Assembly (NCBI GenBank): GCA_050999295.1
Contig: JBPCPI010000185.1
Span: 1-32,375, forward strand
Direction of reading: 5' to 3'
Origin: JACCQS01 sp050999295
GTDB taxonomy: Bacteria > Actinomycetota > Actinomycetes > Mycobacteriales > Geodermatophilaceae
DNA length: 32,375 bases
Below are positions 28,744-32,375 of this stretch, in pieces; position 1 is the first letter of the stretch; each line of letters starts with the position of its first letter. The position numbers and the translations under genes are program-made. The notes under the pieces are model-generated. The model was not told the DNA's origin, ran no database searches, and saw only the letters and a list, made by a program, of their open reading frames with translations.

Positions 28744-29781
28744 GTGGCCGAGACCGACATCACCGCAGCGCAGGCAGGTCGGGTCACTGACTGGCTCGGC
28801 CGGCGCATCCCTGAGCTGAGTCCGCCACTGCGCTTCGACGTGATCGAGGGCGGGCGATCCAACCTCACATACCGGGTGGCCGACCTTGCCGGGAACATCT
28901 TCGCGCTGCGCCGCCCGCCGCTGTCCGGTGTCCTGCCCTCGGCGCACGATATGCAGCGCGAGCACCGGGTCATCAGCGCGCTGGGCGACACCGACGTACC
29001 GGTCCCCGCGACGATCGGCATCTGCACCGACCACGACGTCCTGGGCGCCGATTTCTATGTGATGGATTTTGTCGACGGCTTCGTCGCCCACGACCCGGAG
29101 ACGGCGACCGCTGCGCTGTCCGATTCAGCGCGGATGACCGCCAGCGAGTCCGCGGTGGACAGCCTGCTCGCACTGCATCGGGTCGATCCGGCCTCGATCG
29201 GACTCGGTGACCTGGGCCGGGGTACGGGCTACGTCGTCGGCCAGCTGAAGCGCTGGACCAGGCAAGTGGCCAGCCTGCCGATCGAACCGATCCCCGGTCT
29301 ACTCGACATGGGCGAGCGCCTGGCCGGTCGGGTACCGACCCAACACGCCGTCACGATCGCGCACGGGGACTACCGGTTCGGCAATCTGATGCTGGACCCC
29401 GACGGCAACGTCGCGGCCATCCTGGACTGGGAGCTGTGCACGCGCGGGGATCCGTTGGCCGACCTCGGCTGGTTGTTGTCCTACTGGAGCCCGCCGCCGG
29501 GCGTCGCGACGCTGCCCATGGCGATGCCGACGAGTGCGCCGGGATTTCTCAGCCGCGACCAGGCCCTGGCCCGGTACGGGGCGGGCAGCGATCTCTCGAT
29601 GGACGACGTGGGTTTCTACATCGCTTTCGCTTACTGGCGGTTGGCAGCCGTACTCGCCGGGGTGTACTCCAGGAGCATTTCCGGTGCCTACGGTGACGGC
29701 GAGACCCAGCAGCGCGGGCTGAGTCCTGCAGGGATCTCGATGCTGGTCGCCGCGGCCGAGGCCTCGTTGGCTCGCAGCTGA
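28744..29781 (+). CDS. Phosphotransferase family protein (APH/ACAD10-like kinase)
   Basis: This 345-residue protein-kinase-like fold protein has GGRSNLTYRV as nucleotide loop, ALRRPP with the lysine-strand region, the catalytic loop TIAHGDYRFGNLMLD (HGDxxxxN) and the metal site AILDWELCTRGDPLADLGW (DxE and Asp). This is the APH family subgroup related to the ACAD10/ACAD11 kinase domain, often linked to hydroxy-acyl-CoA breakdown rather than antibiotic resistance. GTG 28744 is 4 nt after the MBL stop and is chosen for that coupling. Substrate unknown. Confidence 0.88.
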   Translation: MAETDITAAQAGRVTDWLGRRIPELSPPLRFDVIEGGRSNLTYRVADLAGNIFALRRPPLSGVLPSAHDMQREHRVISALGDTDVPVPATIGICTDHDVLGADFYVMDFVDGFVAHDPETATAALSDSARMTASESAVDSLLALHRVDPASIGLGDLGRGTGYVVGQLKRWTRQVASLPIEPIPGLLDMGERLAGRVPTQHAVTIAHGDYRFGNLMLDPDGNVAAILDWELCTRGDPLADLGWLLSYWSPPPGVATLPMAMPTSAPGFLSRDQALARYGAGSDLSMDDVGFYIAFAYWRLAAVLAGVYSRSISGAYGDGETQQRGLSPAGISMLVAAAEASLARS

Positions 29782-29800
29782 GATCGGATCGTTTCCGCGG

Positions 29801-29815
29801 TAGCCTGCTCGTGTG
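29801..29815 (+). promoter_or_regulatory. Putative -10 box for a leaderless small gene
   Basis: TAGCCT (29801-29806) precedes the GTG at 29813 by 6 nt, with no ribosome site. Confidence 0.45.
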
Positions 29816-29995
29816 AAGCGACTTGTGGCCTGGCTTCTCGGGCTCTACTTGCTCTTCGCCGTGATCGGTCGTTTCGTCGAAGGCATGGGTGCGGTCACCT
29901 GCGGTTGCTCGGAGGACTGCTGGTGCCACCGGCCTGGCCTGTCCACCTTCCGCTGGGTGTTCCCCTACCGGCACCGACAGCGCGGCGAAGTCTGA
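29813..29995 (+). CDS. Conserved small Cys-rich membrane protein
   Basis: This is a 60-residue protein with one N-terminal hydrophobic helix (LVAWLLGLYLLFAVIGRFV) and a compact cysteine motif CGCSEDCWCHRPGL ending FRWVFPYRHR. I recall similar small proteins in other actinobacteria; no function is known. The cysteines (C-x-C-x4-C-x-C) could bind a metal. GTG 29813 follows a TAGCCT box. It is a single gene between the phosphotransferase and DUF6328 genes. Confidence 0.7.
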   Translation: MKRLVAWLLGLYLLFAVIGRFVEGMGAVTCGCSEDCWCHRPGLSTFRWVFPYRHRQRGEV

Positions 29996-30159
29996 CCGCC
30001 GAGGCACTGGCCGACCCCGGCTCAGCCACGCTGTACGGGTGGAGCCCGGAAGTTCGCCCAGCCCGGAGGTGTGGTCGAACTCCAACGCCAAGGCGGCACC
30101 GCCAGACTCCTGTAGGCCCGGCGAACGGCGCGGAGGCGGGTGGGGGTGACCGGCCGGGT

Positions 30160-30177
30160 TAAGGTGTCCGCTTGGTG
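30160..30177 (+). promoter_or_regulatory. Putative -10 box for the DUF6328 gene
   Basis: TAAGGT (30160-30165) is 9 nt before GTG 30175. The preceding 164 bp after the small gene contain nothing I can support as coding. Confidence 0.4.
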
Positions 30178-30717
30178 AACGGCAGGCATCCGGGACGGCA
30201 CATGAACAAACAATCGGGTGCCGTCGACGAACGACCAGGCGAGTCACCTGCCGAACGCGCGGACCGCAATTTCGCCGATCTGCTCCAGGAGTTGCGGGTC
30301 ACCCAGACCGGCGTCCAGATCCTCTTTGCCTTCTTGTTAACACTGGTCTTCCAACAGCGATTCATCGAACTCGACCGGTTCGCCGTGATCGTCTACGTGG
30401 TGACTGTGATCTTCTGCGTCGCATCGTCGATCTTCCTCATTGCACCGGTTGCCCTGCATCGAGCGATGTTCCGGCTCGGACGCAAGACCGAGGTGGTCGA
30501 CGGCTCGGCCAAGCAGGCGAAGACCGGAATGGCCCTATTGGCGGTGGCCCTGGTCGGTGCGGCGTTGCTCGCGCTTGACGTGCCGCTGCCGCGCTGGCTG
30601 GCCTTGGTCATCGTGGGCGGGATCGCGATGACTCTGGTTACGGTCTGGTACGTCGTACCCGTGCGAAAGGCTCGCCGTCCGGCCGAGCCGGACCCCACGG
30701 ACCCGCAGACTGAATGA
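30175..30717 (+). CDS. DUF6328-like four-helix membrane protein
   Basis: This 180-residue protein has a charged N-tail (DERPGESPAERADRNFADLL) then QELRVTQTGVQILFAFLLTL, followed by three more hydrophobic stretches around VIVYVVTVIFCVASSIFLI, MALLAVALVGAALLAL and LVIVGGIAMTLVTVWYVVP. The ELRVTQTGVQILFAFLL segment is characteristic of the DUF6328 family. The function is unknown. GTG 30175 is preferred as a leaderless start; ATG 30202 is an alternative. Confidence 0.78.
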   Translation: MNGRHPGRHMNKQSGAVDERPGESPAERADRNFADLLQELRVTQTGVQILFAFLLTLVFQQRFIELDRFAVIVYVVTVIFCVASSIFLIAPVALHRAMFRLGRKTEVVDGSAKQAKTGMALLAVALVGAALLALDVPLPRWLALVIVGGIAMTLVTVWYVVPVRKARRPAEPDPTDPQTE

Positions 30718-30763
30718 CGTCTTTCCCAGGAATGGTGACCACGCGGCGTCGGTTGCCCCTGGC

Positions 30764-31618
30764 ATGACCGCACCCACATTGTCAGACAGATTCGCGATCG
30801 GCGGCGAGCTAGTCGTACATCGGCTCGGCTACGGAGCGATGCAACTCCCCGGGCCCGGGGTCTGGGGTGAGCCGGCCGACCGGGACGGCGCGCTGGCCGT
30901 CGTCCGCGCAGCCGTCGAGCGGGGCGTGGACTTCATCGACACCGCCGACTCGTACGGGCCATTCGTCAGTGAGCAGATCATCGCCGAGGCGATCCATCCC
31001 TATCCCGAGGGCCTGGTCATCGCCACCAAGGCCGGGCTCACCCGGACGGGGCCGGGCCAGTGGACCCCGGTGGGCCGCCCGGCCTACCTCAAGCAGCAGG
31101 TCGAACTCAGCCTTCGCCACCTCAAGCTGGACCGCATCGACCTGATTCAGTTGCACCGCATCGACGCCGAGGTTCCACTGGGCGACCAGCTGGGCGCGTT
31201 CGCCGAACTCCAGCAGTCCGGAAAGGTCGGCCACATCGGTCTCTCGGAGGTGTCGGTCGCCGAGATCAAGGCGGCCCGCGAGATCGTCGAGGTGGCCAGT
31301 GTGCAGAACCTCTACAACCTCACCAACCGGAGGTCTCAGGACGTGCTGGACTACAGCACGGCGGAGGGCATCGCGTTCATCCCGTGGTTCCCGATCGCGA
31401 CCGGTGACCTGGCCGCGCCCGATTCGCCGGTAGCCGAGATCGCCCGGGAACTCGACGCCACACCGTCCCAGATCGCGCTCGCTTGGCTCCTGCAGGCATC
31501 CCCTGTGGTGCTGCCGATCCCGGGTACCAAGTCGGTGGATCACCTGACCGAGAACATGGGTGCGGCAGAGATCCGGCTCTCTGCCGAAGACGTCAGCCGC
31601 CTGGATGCCTTCGCCTGA
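30764..31618 (+). CDS. Aldo/keto reductase
   Basis: This NADPH-dependent TIM-barrel oxidoreductase has 284 residues. The tetrad is visible as Asp and Tyr in DFIDTADSYGP, Lys in IATKAGLTRTGPG and His in IDLIQLHRID. GKVGHIGLSEVS and LPIPGTKSVDHLTENMGAA are typical of the family, the latter contacting the cofactor phosphate. The physiological substrate is not predictable. The ATG at 30764 begins MTAPTLSDRFAIGG, just ahead of the first strand. It is convergent with the tRNA cluster. Confidence 0.93.
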   Translation: MTAPTLSDRFAIGGELVVHRLGYGAMQLPGPGVWGEPADRDGALAVVRAAVERGVDFIDTADSYGPFVSEQIIAEAIHPYPEGLVIATKAGLTRTGPGQWTPVGRPAYLKQQVELSLRHLKLDRIDLIQLHRIDAEVPLGDQLGAFAELQQSGKVGHIGLSEVSVAEIKAAREIVEVASVQNLYNLTNRRSQDVLDYSTAEGIAFIPWFPIATGDLAAPDSPVAEIARELDATPSQIALAWLLQASPVVLPIPGTKSVDHLTENMGAAEIRLSAEDVSRLDAFA

Positions 31619-31641
31619 CCGGACCCGGCCAGTACGCGTCA

Positions 31642-31695
31642 AAGTGGTCTTAAACGACAGCCGAATACGGCTTGGGCTGCCGGTTGTGACCACTT
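31642..31695. terminator. Inverted repeat 3' of tRNA-Phe and the aldo/keto reductase gene
   Basis: AAGTGGTC (31642-31649) pairs with GACCACTT (31688-31695) over a 38-nt interior that contains a second hairpin AGCC...GGCT. It lies between the convergent aldo/keto reductase gene and the tRNA cluster and may terminate both. There is no long T-run. Confidence 0.5.
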
Positions 31696-31706
31696 CGCTT
31701 TGCCGG

Positions 31707-31780
31707 TGGGCAGGGGCGGGGTCGAACCGCCGACCTCTCGCTTTTCAGGCGAGCGCTCGTACCGACTGAGCTACCTGCCC
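31707..31780 (-). tRNA. tRNA-Phe (GAA)
   Basis: This is a 74-nt cloverleaf. The acceptor GGGCAGG/CCTGCCC, the D-arm GCTC/GAGC, the anticodon stem CTCGC/GCGAG with loop CTGAAAA (anticodon GAA) and the T-arm GGCGG/CCGCC with TTCGACC all pair. CCA is not encoded. It is the last gene of the Glu-Asp-Phe cluster. Confidence 0.96.
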
Positions 31781-31785
31781 CGCGA

Positions 31786-31815
31786 AGCCGTACCGCTGGC
31801 GAGAGCGGTACGGCT
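31786..31815. terminator. 12-bp perfect hairpin between tRNA-Asp and tRNA-Phe
   Basis: AGCCGTACCGCT (31786-31797) pairs with AGCGGTACGGCT (31804-31815) around a 6-nt loop. On the tRNA strand it follows tRNA-Asp by 43 nt and precedes tRNA-Phe by 5 nt. It could be a partial terminator or a processing signal. Confidence 0.55.
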
Positions 31816-31858
31816 CCATTGCAACTCCGCACCAGTGCGTGAACACCGCGAGGAGCAG

Positions 31859-31932
31859 CGACCCTGACCGGGCTCGAACCGGCGACCTCCGCCGTGACAG
31901 GGCGGCGCGCTAACCAACTGCGCTACAGGGCC
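31859..31932 (-). tRNA. tRNA-Asp (GTC)
   Basis: This is a 74-nt cloverleaf: acceptor GGCCCTG/CAGGGTC (one G-U pair), D-arm GCGC/GCGC, anticodon stem CCGCC/GGCGG with loop CTGTCAC (anticodon GTC) and T-arm GCCGG/CCGGT with TTCGAGC. CCA is not encoded. Confidence 0.96.
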
Positions 31933-32011
31933 TTGCTGGTGTTTCCGCTGTGCTGCTGTGGTGCAACATGCCGATCGTAGGTGCCGACACAGGAGCATGC
32001 ATGCCGGTACG

Positions 32012-32084
32012 TACCCCCAACGGGATTCGAACCCGTGCTACCGCCTTGAAAGGGCGGCGTCCTGGACCACTAGACGATGGGGGC
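32012..32084 (-). tRNA. tRNA-Glu (TTC)
   Basis: This is a 73-nt cloverleaf: acceptor GCCCCCA/TGGGGGT, D-arm GTCT/GGAC (with G-U), anticodon stem CCGCC/GGCGG with loop CTTTCAA (anticodon TTC) and T-arm ACGGG/CCCGT with TTCGAAT. It is the first gene of the cluster; a TACACT box (32113-32108, minus) lies 23 nt upstream. Confidence 0.96.
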
Positions 32085-32107
32085 TCGCGCACCATCGGGG
32101 CCCGCCG

Positions 32108-32113
32108 AGTGTA
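32108..32113 (-). promoter_or_regulatory. Putative -10 box of the tRNA-Glu-Asp-Phe cluster
   Basis: TACACT on the minus strand lies 23 nt before the tRNA-Glu 5' end, a suitable place for a stable-RNA promoter. The -35 region is weak. Confidence 0.45.
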
Positions 32114-32172
32114 GAGGATGCCCCAACTCGGCCGCACATCGTGACCGCGGGTGTCCTGTCCTCAGATGTTAA

Positions 32173-32216
32173 CTTGACCATCTGACAAAAGACGTCTGTA
32201 CTGTCATTACGTCAAG
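32173..32216 (+). promoter_or_regulatory. Promoter with 44-bp dyad operator
   Basis: TTGACC (32174-32179) and TGTACT (32197-32202) with a 17-bp spacer form a good sigma-A-type promoter. It is overlaid by a nested dyad: CTTGAC (32173-32178) with GTCAAG (32211-32216), and TGACA (32183-32187) with TGTCA (32202-32206), both centred at 32194.5. A dimeric repressor bound here would cover both promoter boxes. Confidence 0.65.
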
Positions 32217-32233
32217 ACACAGGGGGCTAACGC

Positions 32234-32375
32234 GTGGATGTCACGGTCAATGGCACAACACACACACTCGATCCGAGCGAGGGGGACACCGCGGTCAGTC
32301 TGTTGCGGGACACCCTCGGGCTAACCGGCACCAAGCTGGTCTGCGGGTCAGGGGTGTGCGGCGCCTGCACGGTCC
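32234..32375 (+). CDS. [2Fe-2S] subunit/domain of a molybdenum hydroxylase, 3'-truncated
   Basis: The first 47 codons encode VDVTVNGTTHTLDPSEGDTA, LLRDTLGLTGTK and VCGSGVCGACTV. The C-x4-C-x2-C cluster-binding loop is typical of the small ferredoxin-like subunit of xanthine dehydrogenase/CoxS-type molybdenum hydroxylases. These enzymes oxidise purines, CO, aldehydes or N-heterocycles with large MoCo and FAD subunits usually encoded next door. GTG 32234 has AGGGGG about 8 nt upstream. The gene runs off the window, so length, fusion and substrate cannot be judged. Confidence 0.88.
   Translation, partial: MDVTVNGTTHTLDPSEGDTAVSLLRDTLGLTGTKLVCGSGVCGACTV

Noticed and set aside
28744..29781. Aminoglycoside resistance gene
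   Set aside because: The APH fold is present, but the sequence fits the ACAD10/11-like phosphotransferase group, and the neighbours show no resistance context.
29996..30159. Possible small gene with GGVVELQRQGGTARLL
   Set aside because: A short frame ends at TAG near 30115, but it has no start, no ribosome site and no recognised family.

Overview
The window is a high-GC, mostly chromosomal housekeeping segment of an actinobacterium. The evidence is the base composition, the frequent GTG starts, a mycothiol-type formaldehyde/nitrosothiol dehydrogenase, an F420-type LLM oxidoreductase, an MgtA-like mannosyltransferase and a DUF3073 protein beside purM. The order or family cannot be fixed from sequence alone. 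Nothing looks like a plasmid, prophage or complete transposon.

Layout. The backbone is a purine-biosynthesis neighbourhood: purA (5'-truncated by the window edge), purD, purC, purS-purQ-purL and purF-purM. Between these sit an AI-2E permease (purD/purC), an endonuclease-domain gene with an apparent frameshift, a patatin phospholipase, a leftward three-gene operon of two GT4 glycosyltransferases and an SGNH hydrolase (purC/purS), and a 5.6 kb accessory block between purL and purF. That block holds an OFA-type MFS transporter with its tiny partner subunit, mscR with a metallo-beta-lactamase-fold hydrolase, a PIN-toxin remnant, an LLM flavin/F420 oxidoreductase and a Phd/VapC toxin-antitoxin pair. 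After purM come DUF3073, a MazEF-like pair and a Leu/Val dehydrogenase. The right third holds a DUF885 peptidase-like protein, a secreted M23 peptidase, an MBL hydrolase with an APH-like phosphotransferase, two small membrane proteins, an aldo/keto reductase, a tRNA-Glu-Asp-Phe cluster (minus strand), and the start of a molybdenum-hydroxylase-type [2Fe-2S] subunit with a dyad over its promoter.

Functional links. PurF, PurD, PurSQL, PurM, PurC and PurA cover most of the route from PRPP to IMP and AMP; purB, purN, purE/K and purH are not here. Overlapping stop/start codons couple purS-purQ-purL, purF-purM, the MFS pair and the Phd/VapC pair. Many genes start on a GTG or ATG about 6-9 nt after a TANNNT box and lack a convincing Shine-Dalgarno, so leaderless transcription seems common.

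Most unusual signals. (1) A family of about 70-bp palindromic elements ends in GTGATCTTGAC/GTCAAGATCAC. Two inverted, 84%-identical copies flank the frameshifted endonuclease gene. A third lies in frame inside the SGNH hydrolase gene and adds about 24 residues just before the catalytic Asp-His block. (2) Unrelated palindromes of similar build lie in several other gaps, and a 28-bp perfect palindrome lies in the purM 5' end. (3) The last gene has a 44-bp dyad operator over its promoter. (4) The LLM oxidoreductase seems to lack a normal start codon. No obviously new multi-gene defence or biosynthetic system was found; the palindromic element family is the best candidate for something under-described.
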